Shown in pieces: positions 8,493 through 17,859 of a stretch of DNA of 32,011 bases (the first letter of the stretch is position 1; the number at the start of each line of letters is the position of its first letter). Source of the stretch: CAZFRF01 sp964540925 (GTDB taxonomy: Bacteria > Patescibacteriota > Microgenomatia > Levybacterales > UBA12049); NCBI GenBank assembly GCA_964540925.1, contig CAZIOR010000006.1, positions 1-32,011 of the forward strand, given 5' to 3'. A program made the position numbers and the translations under genes. Under the pieces are notes generated by a model. It saw nothing but the letters and a program-made list of their open reading frames with translations, made no database searches and was not told the DNA's origin.

Positions 8493-9283
8493 AAATTAAA
8501 AATGGTTTTGGCATTACTGGTTGTAATTTTATCTATTTCTTCAATGGAAATGCCTTTAATTTCAGCTATTTTTCTACCTGTAATTATAACATAGCTAGGT
8601 TCATTTCTACTACCACGATGGGGCTCGGGAGTAAGGAATGGGGCATCAGTTTCAACAACTATTCTGTCAAGCGGAGTTAATTCGCAAAGCTTAGGTAGGG
8701 GTACAGTTTCTCCTTTTGCAATGCCTGCATACGTAAGATTACCGTCAAATCCAACATAGAAACCCAGAGAAAGAATTTTTATTAAAATTTCTTCAGTTGA
8801 TGCAAAGCAATGGAACATTCCAGGTCTCGGAAGTAATAGGTCTTTATTTTCTTCTAAGATTTTGACTACATCTTCTCCCGCATGGCGATTATGTATTTGA
8901 AGAGGTAATTTAAGCTTATGCGCTAATTTAATTTGTTCTACAAACACCTCTTTTTGAATTTTTTTGTCAACAATTCCATTTGAAGAATAGCTGTAGTAAT
9001 CCATTCCAATTTCTCCAATACCTACGACTTTGTCATGTCTTGCAATTTGTTCAAGTTCTTCGATCCAATTTCCGCTTACTTTATCTGCATGATGTGGATG
9101 AACTCCAACTATTGCATATAGGTTGTCGTATTGTTTTGTTAATTCAACGGCTCTTTTACTCGATTCAAGACTTGTTCCAGTATTGATTATTATTTTGACC
9201 CCTGCTGTTACTGCTCTTTGAATAGTTTCTTCTAAATCTTTTTCAAAACCTTTTAAGTTTAAGTGACAGTGAACATCTACCAT
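8489..9283 (-). CDS. tatD: TatD family metal-dependent DNase
   Basis: A TIM-barrel metal-dependent hydrolase of 264 residues, as usual for TatD (3'-5' exonuclease and D-aminoacyl-tRNA deacylase activities are reported for the family). All metal ligands are visible: HxH in DVHCHLN (H5, H7), the bridging Glu in GEIGMDYY (E91), H131 in LQIHNRHA, H158 in MFHCFAS and D213 in ETDAPFLTP. I choose the ATG at 9283 over the in-frame GTG at 9289, because the -10 box ends only 2 nt from the GTG and the transcript should begin at about 9285. It heads the six-gene glycosyltransferase operon; the linkage to glycan genes is probably not functional. Confidence 0.93.
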   Translation of the reverse strand: MVDVHCHLNLKGFEKDLEETIQRAVTAGVKIIINTGTSLESSKRAVELTKQYDNLYAIVGVHPHHADKVSGNWIEELEQIARHDKVVGIGEIGMDYYSYSSNGIVDKKIQKEVFVEQIKLAHKLKLPLQIHNRHAGEDVVKILEENKDLLLPRPGMFHCFASTEEILIKILSLGFYVGFDGNLTYAGIAKGETVPLPKLCELTPLDRIVVETDAPFLTPEPHRGSRNEPSYVIITGRKIAEIKGISIEEIDKITTSNAKTIFNL

Positions 9284-9291
9284 AAACACAT

Positions 9292-9297
9292 TTTATA
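9292..9297 (-). promoter_or_regulatory. -10 box of the tatD-glycosyltransferase operon
   Basis: TATAAA on the minus strand, 8 nt before the tatD ATG at 9283. Together with the divergent -10 box at 9329-9334 it makes a compact divergent promoter: the two start codons are only 60 bp apart. No good -35 is seen. Confidence 0.55.
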
Positions 9298-9328
9298 ACG
9301 ACTGGCTTTATATTCAAAGTATTATTTG

Positions 9329-9334
9329 TATAAT
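9329..9334 (+). promoter_or_regulatory. -10 box for the GT-C-like membrane gene
   Basis: A perfect TATAAT, 9 nt before the GTG at 9344. Expected transcription start is 2-3 nt before the GTG. The intervening AGGTAGG resembles a Shine-Dalgarno sequence but would be mostly outside the transcript. Confidence 0.6.
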
Positions 9335-9343
9335 AGGTAGGTA

Positions 9344-11302
9344 GTGAGTTTTTTAATTGAAGTTTTAGGTTTTTTAGTTTTTGTAATTTTTGGATTATAT
9401 TTACCAGGCGCTTATGTTTTACATAAATTAAAATTAGAAACTAGTTTTCCTGCAAATATTTTTCTACCTGTTAGTTTTGGATTAATTTTATTTACTTTTG
9501 TAAGTTACATTTTATCCTGGATTCATTTGGAGATTTTATTAATTCCAGTATTAATTATCGTTGCAGTGCTTGTAGTTAAAGATAAGATGCCTCTTCCGAA
9601 AATAGATAGAGAGCAATTAAGGCCTGTAAGTTTAGTTTTATTTTTAACTATTTTGTTTAGTACGTCTGCATTAATTACTGGAATTTATGGTAATTCTATA
9701 ATTATTAAACAAGATGATTATTGGCATTTAGCTTTGATTAATGAATTAAAAGTAAATTTTCCACCAGATAACCCAGCTTTTGCAGGAGTTGCTTTACGAG
9801 GTTATCATTTTTTTTATAATCTTTTATTAGCTAAAGTAAGTAATCTTTTTTTCATTTCTCCAGCTTCTTTGCATTTTCATTTTTTTCCAGTTCTGTTTTC
9901 TTTGGCTTGGGGATTTGGTGTTTACACCCTGGTTTTTAGGTGGTCAAAAAAAACTACCACTGCTTTAATTGCTGTTTTTTTAACACTTTTTGGTGGAAGT
10001 TTTGCTTATTTTCTAACTCTTCAGGGACATAAAGGATTTAGTTGGAGCGCAGGTTATGGTATGAACCAGCCTTTTGGCGCCTTACAAAATCCACCTTTAT
10101 CTGTTTCTATTGTGATTTTATTACTAATACTAATTTGTTTTTATGAATACCTGGAAAGTAAAAACAACAAATGGTTAATTCCTTTGACTTTATCTTTAGG
10201 GCTAATCTCCATGTTTAAGGTGTATGCGGGAATGGTTGCAGTTTTAGGTTTTGCAGTATTTAGTTTTTGGGAAATTTTACACAAAAGAATCTATGCTTTT
10301 ATTGCATTAATTTTTACTGGAATAATTTTCTTGGGAACATATTGGTTTTTTGCTGGGGGAACTGGCTATTTAATTTTTTATCCCTTATGGCCGTTTCATC
10401 GAATATTAGAAGCATTTAGCTGGTATGGTTTTGATGAGAAATTAGAGACCTATACAAGACTTAATGTTTTAAGAGGATTACTGGGTCTAGAGTTTGATGG
10501 TTTTAATATTTTTATTTTAGGAAATCTTGGAACTAGACTTTTGGGAATATTAGTTTTACCACTTATTTTTATTAAACAACGAAAATTACCTTCTATTTTT
10601 GCAAGTATTTTACTAATTATGTTAATAATTTCAGTTCTAATTCCAATGTTATTTATTCAATCCGGCAAAGTTTTTGAAATTATTCAAATAACAAATTACT
10701 ATATATTTATTGCCTCTCTTTTTGCCGCCTTAGGATTTGGATATTTATTGAATTTAAAAATAAACAAAGTGATAAAGGTGATATTTTTGATTGTAATTTT
10801 CCTTCTTACAATTCCTTCAACTCTTGAAATATTTCTAGGATATCCAGACACATTGGCTATAAAGCGCTCTTTAAATACACCTTATTATCAAGCATTAAAG
10901 TTCTTAAGTACCCAAGAAAATTACAACTCTACAGTTTTAGAATTACCGCCGACAGATTTAAGAATTAAATACAGTGATTTAAAAGGTTGGTATGATCGCT
11001 CTAATCCTGCGATAACAGCTTTATCTAATAGAAAAACATTTTTTAATAGTGAATATATTGATTTTCCAGGATTAAATATTGAGTCTAGGATTAATTTACT
11101 TATGGTTGTTATGGAATACAGAAACGTGGTCGCTACCGATGGGAATATTGTATTCTATGAAGATAAGGCAATAGCAAAACTTAGAGAAAACAAGATTCGA
11201 TATATTTTTTCAAGCGCAAGGGTTTTAAATTTTGATAAATCAAAAAAATTGAAAGAAATTTATTCAAATCCTCCCTACGTAATTTATAGAGTAGAAAAGT
11301 AG
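9344..11302 (+). CDS. Large polytopic membrane protein, GT-C glycosyltransferase-like
   Basis: A 652-residue protein with about thirteen membrane segments and a soluble C-terminal tail (about residues 515-652). The loop after the early helices has KQDDYWHLALINELK (D124/D125), which resembles the acidic first-loop motif of GT-C enzymes acting on lipid-linked sugars, followed by YHFFYNLLLAK. The tail has an alpha/beta look (YYQALKFLSTQENYNSTVLELPP ... AIAKLRENKIRYIF), as in membrane glycosyltransferases with a C-terminal globular domain. I cannot place it in a named family. The GTG start follows a TATAAT after 9 nt. It is divergent from the tatD operon and shares its promoter region, which suggests a related role in surface glycan synthesis. 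Confidence 0.7.
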   Translation: MSFLIEVLGFLVFVIFGLYLPGAYVLHKLKLETSFPANIFLPVSFGLILFTFVSYILSWIHLEILLIPVLIIVAVLVVKDKMPLPKIDREQLRPVSLVLFLTILFSTSALITGIYGNSIIIKQDDYWHLALINELKVNFPPDNPAFAGVALRGYHFFYNLLLAKVSNLFFISPASLHFHFFPVLFSLAWGFGVYTLVFRWSKKTTTALIAVFLTLFGGSFAYFLTLQGHKGFSWSAGYGMNQPFGALQNPPLSVSIVILLLILICFYEYLESKNNKWLIPLTLSLGLISMFKVYAGMVAVLGFAVFSFWEILHKRIYAFIALIFTGIIFLGTYWFFAGGTGYLIFYPLWPFHRILEAFSWYGFDEKLETYTRLNVLRGLLGLEFDGFNIFILGNLGTRLLGILVLPLIFIKQRKLPSIFASILLIMLIISVLIPMLFIQSGKVFEIIQITNYYIFIASLFAALGFGYLLNLKINKVIKVIFLIVIFLLTIPSTLEIFLGYPDTLAIKRSLNTPYYQALKFLSTQENYNSTVLELPPTDLRIKYSDLKGWYDRSNPAITALSNRKTFFNSEYIDFPGLNIESRINLLMVVMEYRNVVATDGNIVFYEDKAIAKLRENKIRYIFSSARVLNFDKSKKLKEIYSNPPYVIYRVEK

Positions 11303-11311
11303 TTTTTGAGA

Positions 11312-11340
11312 TTGACGATAAGCCTATATTCTGATAGAAT
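11312..11340 (+). promoter_or_regulatory. Promoter of the RND adaptor-pump operon
   Basis: TTGACG (11312-11317), 17-nt spacer, TAGAAT (11335-11340) with an extended -10 TG at 11332-11333. Predicted start is near 11347, giving a leader of about 46 nt, longer than those of most genes here. The leader has no clear Shine-Dalgarno sequence. Confidence 0.65.
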
Positions 11341-11392
11341 CATATTTCTAAAGCCTGTTTTTGACTGCCTCGAAAATTAGCCGACATATCTC

Positions 11393-12859
11393 ATGAAAAG
11401 ATTAGTTAAATTAAATAAGTTTTTTTTGTCAAAATTAAAAACTGCAAATGAAAAAAGAAAAGTATTTACCAAGAGAATTTTTTCTTTTATTCAAATAAAA
11501 CCTTTCACAAGTTTTTTTATTGTTTTAGGAATTTTATTAGTGTTGATGGTTGTGGGAAATGTACTGTTTAGCCCAAAGCCTGAAATTGCTAAGAATCAAG
11601 ATTCCTTAAAGAAAGTTCAAGTATATAAAATTGGAAGCGCGCCTCTGGTTTCTTACCAAGGAAAAGTAGAAAAATCTGGAGTAACAAAAATTGTTGCTCA
11701 AATGCCAGGAGTAGTAAATTACATTAATGTTTATGAGGGTCAGCAGGTTGGTGCTGGAGTCAATATTCTTGGTTTGTCTACAAATTACAGTGGTGGTAAT
11801 GCATTATCAATTGCAAGACAAATTGCCGGTGATCAATATCAATCTGCAAAAGACAATTATCCAACTCAAAAAGAGCTTATTGGAAAGCAAAAAGAATTAG
11901 CAAATAAATCTGATGAAAATTCAGATAAATTAAGAGAAATTGCTAGAGGTGCAAATGAATCAACGCAAGGTCTTATAGATTTAAATACAAGCATTTTAAA
12001 TACTCTAGCTGCAAATCAATCTGCATTAGAATCTTTACCTAAATCAGATGAAAATGATGCAAAAATTTTACAAGTAAAGTCGACTAGGGCGCAACTAATT
12101 GCTGGAAATAATCAATTACAACTAGGTTTAAATAATTCAAATTATGCTAACTCAGATGATAATGCTCCTGCAACAATTGGGAATATCTCTAAAGATGTAA
12201 CCGTTAAGCAATTAGAGTTACAGGAAAAAGCATTAGATTTAAGCCTAGAGCTTTCAAGATTATCATTCAATATGGCTCAAATAAATGAGGCCAGTATGTA
12301 TCCATCAGCGCCTTTTGCAGGAGTTATAGAAAGACTATTTGTTCACCCAGGAGATACTGTTAATCCGGGAACTGTAATTGCAAATTTATCAGGCAATACT
12401 CAGCATAGCGAAGTTGTTGTTTTAGTTTCTGAAGGAATTGCTAAAAACATTTCAACGTTTGAGTCAAGTGTGTTAACTATTAACGGAAAAGAAATTAGCA
12501 TGATGCCCTCGTATGTTTCAAGAGATGCAACAAACGGAAACTTATATTCAGTAATTTACCAATTAGATGATTCATTTTCTGCAAATTTAACCAATGGAGA
12601 ATATGTTGATGTAAAAATTCCAGTTGGTGTTGCAGATGCTTCTAATATTGATCCCTTTATCCCATTGGATAGCGTTATTCAAACTCAAGATGAAGCATTT
12701 GTTTATGTTGTAAATAACGGAAAAGCAGAGGTTAAAAAAATAATTCTTGGTCAAATTCAAGGAAGATTCGTTGAAGCTTTAACTGGTCTTCCAAAAGATG
12801 CAGAGATAATTTTAGATAGAAACGTAATTGAAGGAGACAAGGTTTTAGTAGTTAGGTAG
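11393..12859 (+). CDS. RND/HlyD-type efflux adaptor (membrane fusion protein)
   Basis: A 488-residue adaptor anchored by one N-terminal helix (about residues 36-56) after a basic cytoplasmic segment. The external part shows the split lipoyl/barrel-sandwich domain: first half near VAQMPGVVNYINVYEGQQVGAG (about 100-125) and second half near APFAGVIERLFVHPGDTVNPGT (about 304-325). Between them lies a long polar helical insert (about 140-295) expected to form the coiled-coil hairpin. Beta-barrel and membrane-proximal domains follow (IDPFIPLDSVIQTQDEAFVYVV). The RND pump gene starts 5 nt after the stop, so the two form one export system. No outer-membrane TolC-like gene is present, which fits a monoderm cell. 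Substrate is unknown. Confidence 0.88.
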   Translation: MKRLVKLNKFFLSKLKTANEKRKVFTKRIFSFIQIKPFTSFFIVLGILLVLMVVGNVLFSPKPEIAKNQDSLKKVQVYKIGSAPLVSYQGKVEKSGVTKIVAQMPGVVNYINVYEGQQVGAGVNILGLSTNYSGGNALSIARQIAGDQYQSAKDNYPTQKELIGKQKELANKSDENSDKLREIARGANESTQGLIDLNTSILNTLAANQSALESLPKSDENDAKILQVKSTRAQLIAGNNQLQLGLNNSNYANSDDNAPATIGNISKDVTVKQLELQEKALDLSLELSRLSFNMAQINEASMYPSAPFAGVIERLFVHPGDTVNPGTVIANLSGNTQHSEVVVLVSEGIAKNISTFESSVLTINGKEISMMPSYVSRDATNGNLYSVIYQLDDSFSANLTNGEYVDVKIPVGVADASNIDPFIPLDSVIQTQDEAFVYVVNNGKAEVKKIILGQIQGRFVEALTGLPKDAEIILDRNVIEGDKVLVVR

Positions 12860-12864
12860 CCTCT

Positions 12865-15800
12865 ATGAAGCATATTTCTACATATTTAAAACGTCTTAAA
12901 TTTGACAATAATCTTAATAATTCTTTGATAGCAAAATACGCAAAGAATTTAAGACTTATTATCTTAATTGTTTTGGGAATTGTTATTTTTGGTGGAGTAA
13001 GTTATTTAAGTTTGCCAAGAAATTTATATCCAGACATTAAGATTCCGATGGTGTTTGTAACTGATGTTTTGCCTGGGGCAAGTCCTAAGGATATAGAATC
13101 TCTGGTTACCATTCCACTCGAAGATTCTATTAACGGATTATCTAAAGTAAAGACAGTTACATCTAGTTCTTCAGATTCTGTTTCTACAATTACAGTTGAG
13201 TTTGAAACCGGAACAGATCCTGATAAGGCAACGTCAGACGTTCAAACCGCTATTGATTCCGTTACTCTTCCTGAAGATGCGCAAAAACCTAAAGCAACAA
13301 AATTAGATTTACAGAAAACCCCAATTTGGGATTTTAATATCACTTCCGATGGAGATAGAGCAAGTTTGCTTAGATTTGCTAAAAAGCTTAAACAACAGTT
13401 AACAGATTTACCAACTATTGATTCAGTTTCGGTTTCAGGCCTTGATGAATCTGAAATCCAAATAATTATTAATCCCCAGTCGATAGCAGGATATAGTTTG
13501 AACCCGCAGCAAATTATTGCGGCTGTTAAGTCAGCTATTAGTACTTTTCCTGCTGGTAGCGTAAAGACTAATAATTTGAATTTCTCACTAACTATAGATC
13601 CAACAATTACAACAGTTGATGAGATTAGAAATTTAAAAATAAATTTGAACGGTCAAGTTTTAGCAATTGGCGATATTGCCACAGTTGTTGAGAAATCTAA
13701 GCCAGGACAATATTCAACTTATATTGCCAGTAAAAATTCTGACAGGAAACAATCAGTTGGCTTTAGTGTTTTTAGAGTTACCACTGTAAATATAGATACT
13801 GCTAATAAAGATGCAGAGAAATTAGTCGATGATGAAATAAAAAAACAAAATGGAAAATTTAAGCTTTATACAGTTGTAAATTACGCTGAGCAGATAGAAG
13901 ATCAATTTAACGAGTTAGGTAAAGCTCTTGTCGAAACGATTATATTAGTTGCTGTTATTTTATTCTTATTTTTGGGTTTAAGACAAGCAGCTGTTGCATT
14001 ACTCGCAACCCCACTTACGTTTTTAATCTCATTTATTGTTATGAGTTTGACTGGTGTAACTTTGAATTTTTTATCAGCATTTGCATTGATTCTCTCACTC
14101 GGACTTTTAGTGGATGACACAATAGTTGTTATTTCAGCAATTACTGCTTATTTTAGATCGGGAAAATTTACTCCATTCCAATCTGGAATTTTGGTCTGGA
14201 GAGATTTCTTACTTGCTATTACTACAACTACAATTACAACTGTTTGGGCGTTTTTACCAATTTTAATTTCTACCGGAATTATTGGGGAGTTTATTAAGCC
14301 AATACCAATTGTCGTTTCTACTAGCTTAATTGGATCATTCTTTGTGGCGATGTTTATAACTTTGCCTTTTATTATCTTCTTACTTAAACCAAGTTTTCCA
14401 AAAAGGGTTGTAGTCTTTTTTAAGATTGCAGGTTCTATTTTAGGCATAATTTTACTTTTTGTTTTACTCCCTAAGAACGGTTTATTGTTTTTACAAGTTT
14501 TGTTGATTTTGCTTTTGCTTTTCGTTACTTATCAAATCAGAAAACAAATTAAGCAAGAGTTTGGGAGAAGATTTAAATTCTTAAAAAATAAAAAAATAAA
14601 TATTAAAGAATATCTTGATTCAGGAGTGATAAGTTTGCAAAAAGTTGAATTTTATTATAGTAAGTTTATTTTGAAAATTTTAAATTCTAAAAGCGCTAGA
14701 AGAAAAATTATTATTGCAGTAGTAATCTTTTCAATCTTTTCTTATATCTTAGTTCCGTTAGGTCTTGTTAAGAATGAGTTTTTTCCAAAATCTAATGGTG
14801 ATACTTTATCAGTTTCCGTTGAGCTTCCTTCTGGAACAAATATCGAAACAACCAAAAAAGAATCTCTTAATTTATTAAATAAAATTAGTAATACTCCAGA
14901 AACAGAGTTTGTTTTATTAAATCTAGGTGGGGGTCAAGGAAATTTCTTTGGGGGAGGAAGTTCATCAGAAAATAATTTTAGTTATACTCTTATTCTAGAC
15001 GATAAAAAGAAAAGAAAATTAAATTCGTCTGAGATCGCTGAATATTTGAGAAAAGAATTTAAAGATTATAACGCAGGCGTTTTTTCAGTTAATGAAGAAT
15101 CAGGTGGCCCACCAACTGGATCAGATATTCAAATAAAATTATTCGGTCCAGATCTTGCTACTTTAAATACATATGCAAGCGCCGTCGAAGACTATTTAAA
15201 AACAGAGCCTGGAGCAACTAATGTAAATAGATCAATTAAGCAGGGGACAAGTAAAATTTCTTTTGTTCCTAATCAACAAAAATTTGCTGAAAATGGATTG
15301 TCTACAGATATTGCAGGTTTTTGGTTAAGACTTTTTGCTTCTGGACTTAAGGTTGATAGTATAAAATTAGATCCTGATTTAAACTTATCTCAAGATATAA
15401 CTTTAAGAATGGGTTCAGGTTCTCAAAATGTTGAGGACATTTCTGCTGTTTCAATTCCAACTCAAAATGGCGTGATTCCATTAACATCTTTAGGTAAATT
15501 AGTTTTAGAACCAAATCCTACATTAATAACTAGAGAAGGTGGAAAAAGAACAATATCTGTATCTGCAAGCGTAAAAAAAGGTTATACGGTTCCACAGGTA
15601 AGCGTAAAGTTGGAAGATTTTGCAAAAAATAAATTAAATTTAGCAACTGGATATTCTTGGTCAACAGGTGGTGCAAATGAGGAAAACCAGAAATCAGTTA
15701 CAACAATATTTATCGCTATGATCATCTCAATTATATTAATTATTATTACAATGATTTTGCAATTTAATTCTTTCAGAAAAGCATTAATTGTTATTTTAGT

Positions 15801-16185
15801 AATTCCATTGTCTATTTCAGGAGTATTTATAGTTTTTGCAATTACCCAGACATCATTAACATTCCCAGCTCTGATTGGAGTTTTGGCATTGTTTGGTATT
15901 GTTGTTAAGAATTCAATTTTAGTAGTTGATAAAATTACTGCAAATATTAAAACAGGAATGGAATTTACAGAGTCAATTGCAGACGCAGCATCATCCAGAC
16001 TTGAGCCAATTGCCTTAACTTCTATTTGTGCAATTGTTGGTTTAGTACCAATTACAATATCTGACCCATTATGGAGAGGATTAGGGGGCGCAATTATTGC
16101 AGGACTTACATTTTCAGGAACAATCATGTTGTTCTTTATTCCAGTTGTTTATTATTTTACATTTAAACCTCAGAAGAAAAAATAA
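12865..16185 (+). CDS. RND family efflux pump (AcrB/HAE-like)
   Basis: A proton-driven RND transporter of 1106 residues with the two-fold repeat of twelve helices and two large external loops. Seen: first helix (about 29-49), LPRNLYPDIKIPMVFV after it, TM4 with LGLLVDDTIVV (two Asp near residue 417), a central cytoplasmic stretch, the second-half external loop with LPSGTNIETTKKES, and TM10 with GIVVKNSILVVDK (Lys near 1015). The Asp-Asp/Lys proton-relay residues are therefore kept. The usual 'VEN' after the TM4 aspartates is replaced by VISAI. It is co-transcribed with the adaptor upstream. Exported compound (drug, lipid or peptide) is not predictable. Confidence 0.93.
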   Translation: MKHISTYLKRLKFDNNLNNSLIAKYAKNLRLIILIVLGIVIFGGVSYLSLPRNLYPDIKIPMVFVTDVLPGASPKDIESLVTIPLEDSINGLSKVKTVTSSSSDSVSTITVEFETGTDPDKATSDVQTAIDSVTLPEDAQKPKATKLDLQKTPIWDFNITSDGDRASLLRFAKKLKQQLTDLPTIDSVSVSGLDESEIQIIINPQSIAGYSLNPQQIIAAVKSAISTFPAGSVKTNNLNFSLTIDPTITTVDEIRNLKINLNGQVLAIGDIATVVEKSKPGQYSTYIASKNSDRKQSVGFSVFRVTTVNIDTANKDAEKLVDDEIKKQNGKFKLYTVVNYAEQIEDQFNELGKALVETIILVAVILFLFLGLRQAAVALLATPLTFLISFIVMSLTGVTLNFLSAFALILSLGLLVDDTIVVISAITAYFRSGKFTPFQSGILVWRDFLLAITTTTITTVWAFLPILISTGIIGEFIKPIPIVVSTSLIGSFFVAMFITLPFIIFLLKPSFPKRVVVFFKIAGSILGIILLFVLLPKNGLLFLQVLLILLLLFVTYQIRKQIKQEFGRRFKFLKNKKINIKEYLDSGVISLQKVEFYYSKFILKILNSKSARRKIIIAVVIFSIFSYILVPLGLVKNEFFPKSNGDTLSVSVELPSGTNIETTKKESLNLLNKISNTPETEFVLLNLGGGQGNFFGGGSSSENNFSYTLILDDKKKRKLNSSEIAEYLRKEFKDYNAGVFSVNEESGGPPTGSDIQIKLFGPDLATLNTYASAVEDYLKTEPGATNVNRSIKQGTSKISFVPNQQKFAENGLSTDIAGFWLRLFASGLKVDSIKLDPDLNLSQDITLRMGSGSQNVEDISAVSIPTQNGVIPLTSLGKLVLEPNPTLITREGGKRTISVSASVKKGYTVPQVSVKLEDFAKNKLNLATGYSWSTGGANEENQKSVTTIFIAMIISIILIIITMILQFNSFRKALIVILVIPLSISGVFIVFAITQTSLTFPALIGVLALFGIVVKNSILVVDKITANIKTGMEFTESIADAASSRLEPIALTSICAIVGLVPITISDPLWRGLGGAIIAGLTFSGTIMLFFIPVVYYFTFKPQKKK

Positions 16186-16196
16186 ACTGTTTTGCA

Positions 16197-16202
16197 TATA
16201 AT
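16197..16202 (+). promoter_or_regulatory. -10 box for leaderless DUF2207 gene
   Basis: A perfect TATAAT, 6 nt before the GTG start at 16209: the same geometry as for the PEGA gene (2322) and dnaJ (31977). It lies 11 nt after the RND pump stop. Confidence 0.65.
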
Positions 16203-16208
16203 AGTAAT

Positions 16209-17858
16209 GTGAAAAAGATTTTAATATTCCTTTTTGTCTCCTTATTCTTTCTTTTCAAGCCCCATCATAGCTTTGCAGAAGTAATACATAATTTTGATAC
16301 AAAAATTGTTGCGCAAAAGAATGGAGAAATGAATATAGAGGAAAAGATAACATATGATTTTGAAACGAGTAATAGACACGGGATTTTTAGAAATATTCCA
16401 CTTGTTTCAAAAGTAGGAGATTTATACAGAGTTATTCAAATTAAAAATATCAAAGTTTTAAGAAATGGAGAGAGGGAAAATTATAAATTGAATTGGGAAA
16501 AAAATAATTTAAATATTAAAATTGGAAATGCAGACAGGTTAATAAATGGTAGTCATCTATATACAATTAGTTATACAGTGTTAAATGGTATTGGTAGTAA
16601 TTACGAAGATCATGATGAAATCTATTGGAATTCAACAGGGAACAGTTGGGAAGTGAATATTGAAAAAGCACAAGTCTTAATTACAACGGGTTTCGATTTA
16701 TCACAAAAGGAATTAATTTGTTTCACTGGAGAATATGGTTCAAAATTATCTACCTGCGAGGTTAAGAAGGACAAGATATTTACAACAAATATTTTATATC
16801 CTGGTGATGGATTAACTTTTGTAGCTGTTTATCCAGTCGGATCATTTCCTAAAAGTGTCTTAGTAAAAGAGCCTCCAACAACTGTTTCAGAAAAAATATT
16901 TAATTTCATAATTAGTAATTATTTCGCAATCTTTGCGCTTATAAATTTTGGAATTAGTGGAGCTCTAATTTATTGGTATTTAAAACATAAGAATAAAAGT
17001 AGATTTGGTAAGTCAAGCGTTTCCTTCGATTTCCCAAAAGATGATAATGGAAAACTGTTGTCACCTGCTCTTTCAGGAACCATAGATACGGCAAAACTAG
17101 AAAAAGATGATGTCATTGCAACCATTTTCGATTTAGCAATTAGAAAATATATAAAGATAGAGCAAGTTAAGACTACCAGAAAATTTTTACCTGATAGTTC
17201 TGATCAAAAAATTATTAAACTAAAAAACGCAGATTCTAAATTAGAATCTTTTGAAAAAACTTTATTGAATAGGCTTTTTGAAGATGGGGATACGGTTAAT
17301 ATAAAAGATTTAAGATTAGATTTTTATAAAACATTTTTTACAATGGAGGATGAAGTATTTAAGGCTTTGATAAGTAAAAAATTATATGCTAAAAATCCTA
17401 AGGCACAAAAATCAGTATTATTTGTTTTGGCAATAATTTGTTTATCAACTGGAAATTTTATTTTAGCTTTAGTTTTAATATTTTTATTTAAAAAATTAAA
17501 TGGTAGGACTCAATTAGGAGATGAAATTGATTTTAAAATTGATGGACTAAAGTTGTTTTTAAAATCAATGGATAGGAATTATAAATGGCAAGCAGAAAAG
17601 CTGTATGTTGTAGAGAAAATGATACCATATGCTGTTGCACTAGGTTTTATCGATGAGTTTATGGCGGCACTTAAGATTTATGATCCAAATTATCAACCGA
17701 GTTGGTATGCAGGTTATAGGGGTAGTTTTTTTGTAAATTATTCTGTATTTAATTCTTCGTTTAATTCAAATATTACAACAGCAGCGCCAAGTTCATCTGG
17801 ATCATCAGGTGGTTTCTCTGGGGGTGGTGGCGGTGGTGGCGGAGGGGGAAGTTGGTAA
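16209..17858 (+). CDS. DUF2207 family membrane protein with Gly-rich tail
   Basis: A 549-residue predicted membrane protein. It has a signal peptide (about residues 1-23, ending HSFA), then an extracytoplasmic beta-rich DUF2207 N-terminal domain (FDTKIVAQKNGEMNIEEKITYDF, RHGIFRNIP). A membrane helix lies near 236-258, a cytoplasmic domain with winged-helix-like segments near 275-395 (DVIATIFDLAIRKYIKI), and more hydrophobic segments near 398-425. The C-terminus is a run of glycines ending GGSW, a tail shared by DUF2207 and YgcG/TPM-type proteins. Function of the family is not established. The GTG start is chosen from the -10 box 6 nt upstream. It converges on trhO with a single base between the stop codons and no terminator. 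Confidence 0.88.
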   Translation: MKKILIFLFVSLFFLFKPHHSFAEVIHNFDTKIVAQKNGEMNIEEKITYDFETSNRHGIFRNIPLVSKVGDLYRVIQIKNIKVLRNGERENYKLNWEKNNLNIKIGNADRLINGSHLYTISYTVLNGIGSNYEDHDEIYWNSTGNSWEVNIEKAQVLITTGFDLSQKELICFTGEYGSKLSTCEVKKDKIFTTNILYPGDGLTFVAVYPVGSFPKSVLVKEPPTTVSEKIFNFIISNYFAIFALINFGISGALIYWYLKHKNKSRFGKSSVSFDFPKDDNGKLLSPALSGTIDTAKLEKDDVIATIFDLAIRKYIKIEQVKTTRKFLPDSSDQKIIKLKNADSKLESFEKTLLNRLFEDGDTVNIKDLRLDFYKTFFTMEDEVFKALISKKLYAKNPKAQKSVLFVLAIICLSTGNFILALVLIFLFKKLNGRTQLGDEIDFKIDGLKLFLKSMDRNYKWQAEKLYVVEKMIPYAVALGFIDEFMAALKIYDPNYQPSWYAGYRGSFFVNYSVFNSSFNSNITTAAPSSSGSSGGFSGGGGGGGGGGSW

Positions 17859-17859
17859 T

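Noticed and set aside
11345..11371. Possible third CIRCE-like site in the RND operon leader (GACTGCCTC)
   Set aside because: Only the right half-site resembles the variant CIRCE; the left arm matches at about three of nine positions.
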